Origin: an uncultured Alistipes sp.
GTDB lineage: Bacteria; Bacteroidota; Bacteroidia; Bacteroidales; Rikenellaceae
Assembly (NCBI GenBank): GCA_910583985.1
Contig: CAJTYA010000008.1
Location: 65,379 to 129,378 of the forward strand
Length of the DNA: 64,000 nt
Direction: 5' to 3'
In this document: positions 41,728 through 50,651 of the stretch, piece by piece
How the letters are laid out: each line of letters starts with the position of its first letter
Position numbering within the stretch: position 1 is the first letter of the stretch
Notes under the pieces: model-generated
Told to the model about the DNA's origin: nothing
The model's input: the letters and a program-made list of their open reading frames with translations, nothing else
The model's database searches: none
Program-made: the position numbers and the translations under genes

Positions 41728-43686
41728 TTAGCTCAGCATGACCTGTCCGCCCGTCACGGGAAGGGCCTGACCGGTCTCGCAGGTCTGTTCGATCAGGTAG
41801 AGCACGGCTTTGGTGACGTCTTCCGGACCCGTGCCCTTGCGCATCGGCACCTGCGCCATGTAGAAGGCGCGCACGTCTTCCACCGTCTTGGCGCCCGGCA
41901 CCTTGCCTGCGTGCAGGTATTGCAGGAACAATCCGTTTTCGGGGTTGGACCACAGCGGGCCTTCGTAGAAGTTGCCCGGACAGACAGCATTGACTTTGAT
42001 GCGGAACGGAGCCAGCTCCAGCGCGAACGACTGGGTGAGCCCCACGCCGCCGAATTTGCCGCCGGCATAGGCGAAGTTGGCCTTCGAGCCGCGCAGACCC
42101 GATTTGGAGTTGATCTGGATGATGTCGCCGAAGTTGTTTTCCGCGTAGCGGTTCTGGAGCTTCATCACGCGCGAAGCGGCCTGAGCGCAGTAGAAATAGG
42201 CGTTGTAGTTGATCTTCGTGACGAACTCGAAGTTTTCGGGCGTCATCTCTTCGAGACCGCCGGCGCGCAGCACGCCCGCGTTGCTGACGAACACGTCCAG
42301 CCCGCCGAAGTGGCAGACCGTCTCGTGGATCAGGTTGCGCAGGCTGGCCGTGTCGGCCACGTTCGTCTTGACGAAGATGGCGCGGTTGCTTTTGGCCATG
42401 CCGCAGAGCCGCTGGGCCGTGGCCTGTCCGACGGTTTCGTTCAGGTCGGCCACCACGATGTTCGCGCCCTCCTTGATGAGGCATTTGGCGATGCCCTCGC
42501 CGAAGCCTTGGGCGGCGCCGGTCACGATGATCGTTTTGTTTTCCACACGGCCCGACGCCCCTCCGGCACTGACCTTGCGGCGGTAGTTTTCCACTTCCCA
42601 GTTGTCGATGAAGTCGATCTGGGCCTGCGTCATGGGGTGCTCGCCGCCGAACGAGGCGGCCAGCAGGGCGATCTTCATCATGTCTTCGTACACGTCGAGG
42701 ATGATGTCGCAGCCGGCGGCGTTGTCGCCCACGGCCACCAGACCGATGCCCCTGATGACGATCACCTTGGGCGTATAGCCGTTCTTCGCCACGTAGGCTT
42801 CGATTTCGGCCTGCGCTTTTTCGAGCAGCGCTTCCTTCGAGTCGCAGTTCAGGTAGATGTATTTCGATTTGCAGTAGACGATGGCGTCGGGCGAGAACGG
42901 AGCGGCCACCTTGGCGAAGCTCTGTTCCGACTCGGCGATCGAGGCGATGAGCGCGTTGTTGCGCACCTTGAGCGTTTTGAGACCCTCTTTGCTCAGCATC
43001 ATGCGGATGGCGGGCAGCACTTCCTGCACGCAGTCGCACACGGGCGCCTCGCCTTCGGGCAGCGGAGCGGCGACGGCTTTTTCGATCTTGCCGATCACCT
43101 CGTCGTAGATGGCTTCGACCTGTTCGGGCGTGTCGGCGCCCACGAAAATGCCGTGGTTCTGCAACAGCACGATGGCGGGTTCCTTGCCGAATTTCTTACG
43201 GTAGGCTTCGATGCGGTTCTCCACTTCCTTGAAGAGCACGTAGCCCGGATCTGTGTAGGGGATGTACACCGCCTCGTCGCCGAACAGCCGCGCGGTTTCC
43301 GCTTCGGCATTCTGTCCGCACATCAGGCCGTTGACGAGCGTGGGGTGCAGGTGGACGATGAAGCTGGCTTTCATGGCGTTGTGCATCGAGGTTTCGACCG
43401 ACGGACGGCGGTCTTTGGTGATGCAGGCCGCGGCCAGATCGTTTTTGACTTCCTCCTCGCGGGCGGCCGTGTCGCTGCTGTACGTCTTTTCGGAAATGAC
43501 GGCGAGTTTCTTGCGGTCCAGCACGGCGAACCCGTCTTCGGTGATCGTGGCCAGAGCGTGTCCGCTGGCTTTCACCCACAGTTTGTCTTCGTTCTTATAG
43601 GAGGTGTTTCCGCCGCCCGCGATCACGTAACGGCTGTCCTTGCCGTATTTCTGCGAGATGGCGATGAGTTGTTCTATCTCTTTCAT
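41728..43686 (-). CDS. Bifunctional class II aldolase / short-chain dehydrogenase
   Basis: A 652-residue fusion. The N-terminal aldolase domain has GGGN (24-27), E98 in SVETS, zinc ligands H112 and H114 in VHLHP and LLQNHGIFVG. The C-terminal SDR domain (about 390-652) has VTGAAQGFGEGIAK, VSNAGVL, a serine in QINSKSG and the catalytic YAGGK. This is the layout of rhamnulose-1-phosphate aldolase/lactaldehyde dehydrogenase (RhaE/W type) and relatives, so a ketose phosphate may be split and the aldehyde processed by the same protein. The start at 43686 gives MKEIEQLIAISQ. It follows the PHP gene by 40 bases. The exact substrate is not decided by sequence. Confidence 0.87.
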   Translation of the reverse strand: MKEIEQLIAISQKYGKDSRYVIAGGGNTSYKNEDKLWVKASGHALATITEDGFAVLDRKKLAVISEKTYSSDTAAREEEVKNDLAAACITKDRRPSVETSMHNAMKASFIVHLHPTLVNGLMCGQNAEAETARLFGDEAVYIPYTDPGYVLFKEVENRIEAYRKKFGKEPAIVLLQNHGIFVGADTPEQVEAIYDEVIGKIEKAVAAPLPEGEAPVCDCVQEVLPAIRMMLSKEGLKTLKVRNNALIASIAESEQSFAKVAAPFSPDAIVYCKSKYIYLNCDSKEALLEKAQAEIEAYVAKNGYTPKVIVIRGIGLVAVGDNAAGCDIILDVYEDMMKIALLAASFGGEHPMTQAQIDFIDNWEVENYRRKVSAGGASGRVENKTIIVTGAAQGFGEGIAKCLIKEGANIVVADLNETVGQATAQRLCGMAKSNRAIFVKTNVADTASLRNLIHETVCHFGGLDVFVSNAGVLRAGGLEEMTPENFEFVTKINYNAYFYCAQAASRVMKLQNRYAENNFGDIIQINSKSGLRGSKANFAYAGGKFGGVGLTQSFALELAPFRIKVNAVCPGNFYEGPLWSNPENGLFLQYLHAGKVPGAKTVEDVRAFYMAQVPMRKGTGPEDVTKAVLYLIEQTCETGQALPVTGGQVMLS

Positions 43687-43726
43687 TTCGGTTCGTTTTT
43701 GTTTTGGGTCGTTTCGGTAAACGGGG

Positions 43727-44911
43727 TCAGAGGATGGCTGCCTTGATGATGCTGTCCCCGTGCTTGATGTATTCGTCGCGCTTGTCGATGTCGGCTTTGC
43801 CTCTGGAGTCCACATAACCCTGCATGCCGCTGCGGACGATGTCCTGATGGGCCGCTACGACACAGGCTCCGTAGTATCCGATCTCCTTGAGGCGGTCGGT
43901 CAGCGGCGCTCCGCCTCTGGCGAAGAGCTCGACGGGTTCCATGGCCGGCGTGTTGTGTTCGCTGCCGAACGTGACGACGAATCCGTTGTCATGCAGATAG
44001 CCCGCATATTTTTCGAGCACCTCCACGCTGTTGCGCGTCGTAATGAATTCCACGGAGAAGATGCCGCGTTCCTTGAGGATTTCGGCCGTCTTCGCCACGT
44101 CCTGTTCGAAGTCGGTGAATCCGCCCTTGGCGTCGTCCGCGAGGAACGGATAGGTCGGGATGCCGCCCGCGGCGAGAATGATCTTGCGCACGGTGTCCAT
44201 CGGCAGGAACGCTTTCGGGTCTTCGGGCACGAAAGCGGCGCCGCCGGCTTTGAGCAGGTTGCCCCGGATTTCGTTTTCCACGGCGGCGTGGTTGTCGACG
44301 TCCGATTTGAGCGCTTTCCCGCCGAAGATCTTTTCGAAGAAGGCGGCAATGGCCTGCTTGTCGTCGTTCAGGTGGGCGTAGGCGGCCAGACGGAGCGCCT
44401 TGGCCAAGTGGCGTTCGCGGATCGAACCTTTGGTCAGCGTCCGTTCGATTTCGGCGAAGTCGAGCGAGAAGCCCGCATCGTGCGCGGCGAGCACTTCGTT
44501 GAGCTTGCCGCACATGGTCCGCACCTGCGCGTTCGATTCGGCGCGCACGGCGGCCAGTTGCGAAGCGTAGGGTTCGGCCAGTTCCACGGGGTAGGCGAGG
44601 CCTTTGCCGCTGAGGTACGTCCGGCCCGGATTGTTCGGGTCGTTGACACGGACGCCGGCCGCCTGATCGTCCTGTTGCAGGCTGATGAATTCGATGTTGA
44701 ACAGGGGGAACAGTTTGCGTTCGGCGCATCCGTCGTTCCATTCCTTGTAACCGTCCATCGAGTAGAAGTCGTTGATTCCAACCACTTTAACGTTCTCGTT
44801 CACAGCCCTGTCCAGTGCGTCGGTCAGCTTGTCGAATGCGCTGAACGAATACGGGGTGTGGAGGTGGGCATTGACGTTCACGCATTGTGGCTTATGTGGT
44901 TTGCCGTTCAT
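43727..44911 (-). CDS. PHP domain-containing protein (predicted metal-dependent hydrolase)
   Basis: A 394-residue protein with a PHP (polymerase and histidinol phosphatase) fold. Metal-site signatures: NVNAHLHTPYSFSAF (first His pair), VGINDFYSMDGY, a Glu in FNIEFISL, FGSEHNTPAMEP and VVAAHQD near the end. About 110-240 is an inserted helical region. PHP proteins hydrolyse phosphate esters; here a sugar-phosphate phosphatase is plausible given the aldolase partners. The start at 44911 (MNGKPHKPQ) is chosen, as the upstream codons fall in the pdh terminator. First gene of the two-gene unit with the aldolase/SDR fusion. Confidence 0.82.
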   Translation of the reverse strand: MNGKPHKPQCVNVNAHLHTPYSFSAFDKLTDALDRAVNENVKVVGINDFYSMDGYKEWNDGCAERKLFPLFNIEFISLQQDDQAAGVRVNDPNNPGRTYLSGKGLAYPVELAEPYASQLAAVRAESNAQVRTMCGKLNEVLAAHDAGFSLDFAEIERTLTKGSIRERHLAKALRLAAYAHLNDDKQAIAAFFEKIFGGKALKSDVDNHAAVENEIRGNLLKAGGAAFVPEDPKAFLPMDTVRKIILAAGGIPTYPFLADDAKGGFTDFEQDVAKTAEILKERGIFSVEFITTRNSVEVLEKYAGYLHDNGFVVTFGSEHNTPAMEPVELFARGGAPLTDRLKEIGYYGACVVAAHQDIVRSGMQGYVDSRGKADIDKRDEYIKHGDSIIKAAIL

Positions 44912-44956
44912 ATCGTGGGTCGTTTTTGTTTGTCGTTCGTACTTGAAAAAGGAACA

Positions 44957-44994
44957 AAAGGTCACATGGATTGAGGCAATCTATGCGACCTTTC
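44957..44994 (-). terminator. Terminator of the 2-oxoacid dehydrogenase operon
   Basis: AAAGGTCRCAT and ATGTGACCTTT arms with an inner ATTGCCTCAAT pairing, about 27 bases past the E1 stop. On the minus strand the stem ends in TTTTGTT. Confidence 0.6.
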
Positions 44995-45020
44995 GTTCAA
45001 TCGGATTCTATAACAGGTCT

Positions 45021-47501
45021 TTAGATGCCTTCTTTGGCACGGCGGATCTGTTCTGCGTCGGTATAGTTCCGGTTAGGGATGTAACCTTCCAGCGGAACGA
45101 TCTTTTCGTGGATGACGTCGAGGAACGAGTCGGCCTGCGGGAAGAAGGCGTATTCGAGCTCGTAAGCCGGCGTGATCCAGTCGCGCGAGCCGAGGACCAC
45201 GGGAGGTGCGTCCAGTTCGTCGAACGCCAGCTCGGTGATGTTGCGGGCCAGATCGTTGAGGAACGATCCGCGCGCCGTAGCGTCGCCGGCGATGACGATG
45301 CGGCCCGTTTTCTTCACGGAAGCCAGCACCTTGTCGTAGTTGAACGGAACCAGCGAGCGGGCGTCGATCACTTCGGCGCTCATGCCGTATTTCTCTTCGA
45401 GGATTTTGGCCGCTTCGAGGGCGCGGTAGAGCGTGGCGCCGATGGTCAGGAACGTGATGTCCTTGCCTTCGCGTTTCACGTCGGGTTCGCCCAGCGCGAT
45501 TTCGTAATATCCTTCGGGAACGCCGCCTTCGTGGAACTGTTCGCCCACGTCGTAGATCCGCTGGCTTTCGAAGAAGATCACCGGGTCGGTACCCTGAAGG
45601 GCTGCATTCATCAGACCCTTGGCATCGTAAGGCGTTACAGGGAACACCACTTTCAGGCCGGGGATGTGAGCCGCCAGCGAGGTCCAGTCCTGCGAGTGCT
45701 GCGCACCGTATTTCGAACCGACCGATACGCGGACGACGACCGGCATCTTGAGGATGTTGCCGCTCATGGCCTGCCATTTGGGCAACTGGTTGAACACTTC
45801 GTCGCCGCAGCATCCGAGGAAGTCGCAGTACATGATTTCCGGAATCACGCGGCCGCCGCACATCGCATATCCGATGGCCGTACCGATGATGGCGGCTTCG
45901 GCGATCGGAGCGTTGAACAGACGGTGGTAGGGCAGGGCTTCGGTCAGACCGCGGTATACGGCGAACGCGCCGCCCCAGTCGCGGTTTTCCTCACCGTAGG
46001 CTACCAGCGAGGCGTCTTTGTAGAAACGGTCGATGATGGCTTCGAAGATACCGTCGCGCAACTGGAACTGTTTCATCTTCGAGAACGGCTTGCCGTCCTT
46101 GTCGAATGCGAAACGTTCCTTCTTGGCGATCTGCTGCACGCGCGGGTTTTCGCTCATCGGGTGGTTCACGTCGGGTTTGGCGTCCGAGAGCGAGTCGATC
46201 GACTGGTTCGAGAACATCATCGTGCCGAGGAGTTCCTGATCCTTGTGCAGGTCCATGCGCGGAGAGAGCTCGTCGTCGATGGAGAGCTTGAACGTGTCGA
46301 ACATGATCTCCTTGATCTCCTTGGTGATGGCGTCCAGATCGGCCTGCGTAGCCACGCCGGCGGCGATGAGTTCCTTGCCGTAGGCTGCGATGCAGTCTTG
46401 GGCTTCCCATGCTTCCACCTCTTCCTTGGTACGGTACGACGAGGCGTCGGAGGGCGAGTGGCCGCTGTAACGGTACGTCAGCACGTCGATGAGCACCGGA
46501 CCGCCTTTCTGTTCTTCGAGGATGGCTTTCTTACGGCGGTAGCAGTCGATGACAGCCAGCGGGTTGTAGCCGTCCACGCGTTCCGCGTGCATCTGTTCGG
46601 GGTTCACGCCTGCGCCGATGCGGGCCGCGAAGTCGAAGCCCATCGTTTCGCCGCGGGTCTGGCCGCCCATGCCGTACTGGTTGTCCATGATGTTGATGAT
46701 CACGGGCAGACCGCCCTTCATGTCGCCTTCCCAAAGTTTCTTGAACTGGTCCATGGCGGCGAAGGTCATGCCTTCCCAAACCGGACCGCGGGCCATCGAC
46801 GCGTCGCCGAGGTTGGCCACTACGACGCCCGGTTTGCGGTTCACCTTCTTATAAAGAGCGGCTCCGACGGCGATGCTGCCGCTACCGCCCACGATGGCGT
46901 TGTTGGGGTAGATGCCGAACGGCGTGAAGAACGTGTGCATACTTCCGCCCAGACCTTTGTTGAAACCGGTGGTGCGGGCGAAGACTTCGGCCAGCGCTCC
47001 GTAAAGCAGAAAGCGGATACCGAGTTCCTTCATCGAGCCGCCTTTGAACGCTTTCTTGGCCACGTTCACCGTAGCGCCGTCCCAGAATTCGTTCATGATC
47101 TTTTCGAGGTCCTTGTCGTCGAGCAGTTCGATGGCACGCAGACCCTTGGCGAGGATTTCGCCGTGGCTGCGGTGCGAACCGAAGATGAAGTCGTTGATGT
47201 CGAGCGTGTAGGCCATACCCACGGCAGCGGCTTCCTGTCCGGCGGAGAGGTGGGCGGGACCGGGGTTGTTGTATTCCACGCCGTTGTAGCCGCCGGTGGT
47301 TTTCACCAGCTGGAGCATGGTTTCGAATTCGCGGATCACGACCATGTCGTGGTAGATGCGCTTGAGGTCTTCTTTGGTGAAGTTCTTGGCTTTGAGCTCG
47401 TCCGCGATCGTTTTGTTGTACTGGTTCACGGGAATGGGGGCGAAGGTGATTTCACCCGCTTTCCGCATTTCCTTGGGGTCGATATATTGCGACTTAGGCA
47501 T
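45021..47501 (-). CDS. 2-oxoacid dehydrogenase E1, fused alpha and beta subunits
   Basis: An 826-residue thiamine-diphosphate enzyme. About 1-400 is E1 alpha: FIFGSHRSHGE, GLGGSMHTFF and the TPP motif GDASMARGPVWEGMTFAAM...NIMDNQYGMGG. About 480-826 is E1 beta: GEENRDWGGAFAVYRGLTE, NAPIAEAAIIGTAIGYAM, DEVFNQLPKWQAMSG, EVIDARSLVPFNYD and DAPPVVLGSRDW. Fused E1 subunits are common in Bacteroidota. It decarboxylates a 2-oxoacid and passes the acyl group to lipoyl-E2. Pyruvate or branched-chain oxoacids are both possible; the motifs do not settle it. Last gene of the E2-E3-E1 operon, 24 bases after lpdA. Confidence 0.9.
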   Translation of the reverse strand: MPKSQYIDPKEMRKAGEITFAPIPVNQYNKTIADELKAKNFTKEDLKRIYHDMVVIREFETMLQLVKTTGGYNGVEYNNPGPAHLSAGQEAAAVGMAYTLDINDFIFGSHRSHGEILAKGLRAIELLDDKDLEKIMNEFWDGATVNVAKKAFKGGSMKELGIRFLLYGALAEVFARTTGFNKGLGGSMHTFFTPFGIYPNNAIVGGSGSIAVGAALYKKVNRKPGVVVANLGDASMARGPVWEGMTFAAMDQFKKLWEGDMKGGLPVIINIMDNQYGMGGQTRGETMGFDFAARIGAGVNPEQMHAERVDGYNPLAVIDCYRRKKAILEEQKGGPVLIDVLTYRYSGHSPSDASSYRTKEEVEAWEAQDCIAAYGKELIAAGVATQADLDAITKEIKEIMFDTFKLSIDDELSPRMDLHKDQELLGTMMFSNQSIDSLSDAKPDVNHPMSENPRVQQIAKKERFAFDKDGKPFSKMKQFQLRDGIFEAIIDRFYKDASLVAYGEENRDWGGAFAVYRGLTEALPYHRLFNAPIAEAAIIGTAIGYAMCGGRVIPEIMYCDFLGCCGDEVFNQLPKWQAMSGNILKMPVVVRVSVGSKYGAQHSQDWTSLAAHIPGLKVVFPVTPYDAKGLMNAALQGTDPVIFFESQRIYDVGEQFHEGGVPEGYYEIALGEPDVKREGKDITFLTIGATLYRALEAAKILEEKYGMSAEVIDARSLVPFNYDKVLASVKKTGRIVIAGDATARGSFLNDLARNITELAFDELDAPPVVLGSRDWITPAYELEYAFFPQADSFLDVIHEKIVPLEGYIPNRNYTDAEQIRRAKEGI

Positions 47502-47525
47502 AATGTATGAATTTAAGTTTTAAGG

Positions 47526-48890
47526 TTATTCGTTGAATGCGAAGACGGTTTCCTTGAAAATTTCGGATACGGTCGGGTGGGGGAACACCACTTCTTCCAT
47601 CTCCTTGAGCGTCATTTCCTGTTCAATGGCCATGCAGGCGCCGTAGATCATTTCGCTGCACGGGTTGCCGAGCATGTGCACGCCGAGCACTTCGCCGTAT
47701 TTGGCGCCCACGAGCACTTTGCAGAGGCCCGCTCCGCCTTCGTTTTCGGCGACGAAACGTCCGGCATAGGCCATCGGCAGCTTGGCGATCTTGTATTCGA
47801 CGCCCTGTGCCTTGGCCTGTTCTTCGGTCAGACCGACGCCGGCCACTTCGGGATTGGTGTATACGACACCCGGAATGGCGTTGTAGCGCATCACGTCGGC
47901 GCGTCCGGTGAGGTTGTTGACCACCACTTCGCCTTCGCGGCTGGCCGTGTGGGCCAGCATCGAGAAGCCGGTCACGTCGCCCGCGGCGAATACGTTGGGC
48001 ACGTTCGTGCGCATTTTATTGTCGACTTTCACGGCGCCGCGGTTCAGCTCCAGACCCAGATTTTCGAGGCCCAGACCGGCCGTCACGGCACGACGTCCCA
48101 CGCTGACGAGGATCTTGTCGCCCTTGGCCGAAGCGGCCGTTCCGTTCTTGTCGACGTACACCACTTCGTTGCCCTTGATTTCGGTCACCTTGCACGAGAG
48201 GTTGAACTTGATGCCGCGTTTGGCGTAGATGTCGCGCAGCATGGCGCTGATCTCGCCGTCGAGTCCGCCGAGGATTTCGGGCAGCATCTCCACCACGGTC
48301 ACTTCCGTGCCGAGGCTGTTGTAGAAGCTGGCGAATTCCATCCCGATCACGCCGCCGCCGATGATGACCAGCGATTTGGGCTGCTGCTTCAGGTCGAGGA
48401 TCTCGCGGTTGGTCAGGATGATGTCGCCGGCTTCCTTGAGGCCCGGAATGGGCGGTACGAACGCTTCGGAACCCGTGCACAGCAACAGGTTCACGGCGTA
48501 GAACGTCTCGCCTCCGCATTCGATCTCGATGCCGTTCTGCGAGCGGCCTTTGACGGTGGCTTCGCCCCGCACGACGCGGACCTTGTTCATTTTCATTTTG
48601 GACCCTACGCCGCCGACGAGTTTCTTGACGACCTTGTTCTTGCGGTCCATGATCTTTCCGAAGTCGAAAGAGGCTCCTTCCACGCTCACGCCGTATTTGT
48701 CGCCGTGTTTGGCATAGTCGTATACCTTGGCGCTGTAGAGCAGCGTTTTGGTCGGGATACATCCTTCGTTGAGGCACACGCCGCCCAGTTCGCGCTTTTC
48801 GAACAGCACGACGTTCAGCCCTTTCGCGCCGGCGCGTTCCGCAGCCACGTAGCCGCCGGGACCGCCTCCGATAATCGCTAAATCTATCAT
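47526..48890 (-). CDS. lpdA: Dihydrolipoyl dehydrogenase (E3)
   Basis: A 454-residue FAD enzyme that reoxidises dihydrolipoamide with NAD. It has the FAD motif IIGGGPGGYVAAERAG (7-22), the redox disulfide GGVCLNEGCIPTK (about 38-50), the NAD-binding GGGVIGMEFASFYNSLG, AAGDVTGFSMLAHTASREG and the C-terminal active-site histidine region FPHPTVSEI. Length is standard. Middle gene of the E2-E3-E1 operon. Confidence 0.96.
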   Translation of the reverse strand: MIDLAIIGGGPGGYVAAERAGAKGLNVVLFEKRELGGVCLNEGCIPTKTLLYSAKVYDYAKHGDKYGVSVEGASFDFGKIMDRKNKVVKKLVGGVGSKMKMNKVRVVRGEATVKGRSQNGIEIECGGETFYAVNLLLCTGSEAFVPPIPGLKEAGDIILTNREILDLKQQPKSLVIIGGGVIGMEFASFYNSLGTEVTVVEMLPEILGGLDGEISAMLRDIYAKRGIKFNLSCKVTEIKGNEVVYVDKNGTAASAKGDKILVSVGRRAVTAGLGLENLGLELNRGAVKVDNKMRTNVPNVFAAGDVTGFSMLAHTASREGEVVVNNLTGRADVMRYNAIPGVVYTNPEVAGVGLTEEQAKAQGVEYKIAKLPMAYAGRFVAENEGGAGLCKVLVGAKYGEVLGVHMLGNPCSEMIYGACMAIEQEMTLKEMEEVVFPHPTVSEIFKETVFAFNE

Positions 48891-48919
48891 TGTTTTACGG
48901 TTTATAGTTTTATGAGTGA

Positions 48920-48945
48920 GTCCGGCAGCCGTTCGGCTGCCGGAC
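48920..48945 (-). promoter_or_regulatory. Intercistronic hairpin between E2 and lpdA
   Basis: GTCCGGCAGCCG and CGGCTGCCGGAC form a 12-bp perfect stem with a 2-base loop. It lacks a T-run and probably stabilises or adjusts the ratio of the upstream mRNA. Confidence 0.5.
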
Positions 48946-48957
48946 CCGGTATGGTCG

Positions 48958-50301
48958 TTAGAGTTCGAAGTCGAGCGTTTCGATCTCCGTGGCGATCTGT
49001 TTCACGAAGCGGGTGGCTTCCCCTCCGTCGAGGGCGCGGTGGTCGTAGGTAAGGCTCAGACCGATGTGCGGAACGAATCCGTAGACTCCGCCGCCCAGAT
49101 CCTTGGGTCTCGGTACGATCGTGTTCACGCCCAGAATGGCCACCTGAGGCAGGTTGATGACGGGGGTGAAGATTTCCACGCCGTAGTTGCCCAGATTCGA
49201 CACGGTGAACGAGGCGGCTTCCGACGAGAGCAGGTCGGGGTCGATTGATCCTTTCTTGCAGGCGTTGGCCACTTCCTTGAGCTGGTTGGCCAGTCCTTGG
49301 ATCGACAGGTCGTCGGCGTTTTTCACGACGGGAACCATCAGCCCGCGTTCGGTATCGACGGCCAGACCGAGGTGCACTTTCGAGAAGTTGCGCGTGCTGT
49401 CGCCGAGGAAGTGGGCGTTGACCTGCGGGAACTTCTGCAGGGCGCGGATCACGGCCAGACATACCATGTCGTTGAGCGTGATGTTGGTCGGATAACCGTT
49501 TTCGACGGCTTTCTTAACTTTCTTGCGCAGGGCCATGATGCGGCGGGCGTCGGCGCTGAGGTGGTGGGTGAGCTGGGCCGAGTTCTGCAGCGAGGCGTGC
49601 ATGGCTTTGGCGATGATCTTACGCATGTTCGACAGCGGTTTGATTTCGCAGTCGGTGGCGTATACCGTATTTTTCAGTGCGCCCACGTCGGCACCTTTGG
49701 CCTTGCCGGCCAGACCGCTTCCCGTTTCGGGCAGCGGAGCGCCCGTTCCCTTGATGATGGCTTTGGCCAGCGGAGTGGTTTTGGGAGCGGCTTCGACGGC
49801 GGCTTTCACGTCGCGTTCGATCACGCGTCCGTGAGGGCCCGAACCCGTCAGCGAGGCTGCGTCTACGGCTTCCTTGGCGGCCAGCGCTTTGGCGCGGGGC
49901 GATACGGGCGAGGTCGTGCCCGATTGGGCGGGAGCGGCTGCCGGTGCGGCTTTCGCGGCCGGTGCGGGTGCCGCTGCTGCGGCCGGAGCCGGGGCTGCCG
50001 CTGCGGGCGCTTCTTCGGCTGCGGGAGCGGCATCGCCCGGACGGAACTCGTCGGTCGATTCGCCTTCGTTGCCGATGACCATCACGTTGGTCAGCACGGG
50101 GATTTCGTCTCCGTTGTCGAAGAACACGTCCAGTACCGTGCCGGCCACTTGGGCTTCCTCTTCGAAAGAGGCCTTGTCCGTTTCGTAGGCGAAGAGGATG
50201 TCTCCCACCGCTACGGTGTCGCCTTTCTTTTTCTTGAATTCGGTCAGGATACAGCTCTCTACGGACTGTCCCTGCTTAGGCATGATGACTACTGTTGCCA
50301 T
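48958..50301 (-). CDS. Dihydrolipoamide acyltransferase (E2)
   Basis: A 447-residue core subunit. One lipoyl domain (1-76) has the lipoylated lysine in YETDKASFE. An Ala/Pro-rich linker (about 88-125) leads to a peripheral subunit-binding domain (VSPRAKALAAKEAVDAASLTGSGPHGRVIERDV). The catalytic domain (about 215-447) has the active-site DHRALDGGEATRF near the C-terminus. First gene of the operon; its promoter box is at 50351-50358. An acetyl-transferring (pyruvate) E2 is the usual call, but substrate class follows E1. Confidence 0.93.
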   Translation of the reverse strand: MATVVIMPKQGQSVESCILTEFKKKKGDTVAVGDILFAYETDKASFEEEAQVAGTVLDVFFDNGDEIPVLTNVMVIGNEGESTDEFRPGDAAPAAEEAPAAAAPAPAAAAAPAPAAKAAPAAAPAQSGTTSPVSPRAKALAAKEAVDAASLTGSGPHGRVIERDVKAAVEAAPKTTPLAKAIIKGTGAPLPETGSGLAGKAKGADVGALKNTVYATDCEIKPLSNMRKIIAKAMHASLQNSAQLTHHLSADARRIMALRKKVKKAVENGYPTNITLNDMVCLAVIRALQKFPQVNAHFLGDSTRNFSKVHLGLAVDTERGLMVPVVKNADDLSIQGLANQLKEVANACKKGSIDPDLLSSEAASFTVSNLGNYGVEIFTPVINLPQVAILGVNTIVPRPKDLGGGVYGFVPHIGLSLTYDHRALDGGEATRFVKQIATEIETLDFEL

Positions 50302-50350
50302 AGGTCTTGCGATTAGTATTTTTAAGATTGCGGTTTACACATTCGTTCCG

Positions 50351-50381
50351 CAAAGTTACGATAATAACCCGGATATACAAG
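50351..50381 (-). promoter_or_regulatory. Promoter of the E2-E3-E1 operon
   Basis: Minus strand -7 box TAACTTTG (50358-50351) with CTTG (50381-50378) 19 bases upstream as a 3-of-4 match to TTTG. Confidence 0.65.
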
Positions 50382-50484
50382 TAAAATCGAATAAATTTTC
50401 TAACGGCTGTCTGTAAACGTTTTAGGTCTTTGTTTGAGTGTTTACAAGTTGTCATCTTGTATGTACAAATTTCCGGGTTCCGCA

Positions 50485-50516
50485 TTTGGAATAACCGGAT
50501 AGTTTGCCTACTTTTG
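50485..50516 (+). promoter_or_regulatory. Promoter of the GntR gene
   Basis: TTTG (50485-50488), a 20-base spacer and TACTTTTG (50509-50516): a full consensus match. Confidence 0.75.
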
Positions 50517-50651
50517 AATGACCGGAGAGGCTTTGCGGAGAACGGGATTCCGGAGGCTTTCCGTGGAACGGAACGTTCCGGGGCGACGTTCGCGGGGGAA
50601 TGTTCCCGCGTCCGTATCCGCGATCCGGATCTTTCGAAAAGAGGATTTTTT

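Larger units (their letters stand above)
50302..50651. other. Divergent spacer, E2 gene and GntR gene
   Basis: Holds the E2 -7 box (50351-50358, minus) and a full promoter for the GntR gene (50485-50516, plus), leaving a 130-base GntR leader. This arrangement would allow the regulator to control the operon, but no clear operator palindrome was seen. Confidence 0.55.

Noticed and set aside
44772..47510. 912-codon open frame on the plus strand
   Set aside because: Fully antisense to the E1 gene, whose TPP and subunit motifs are clear.
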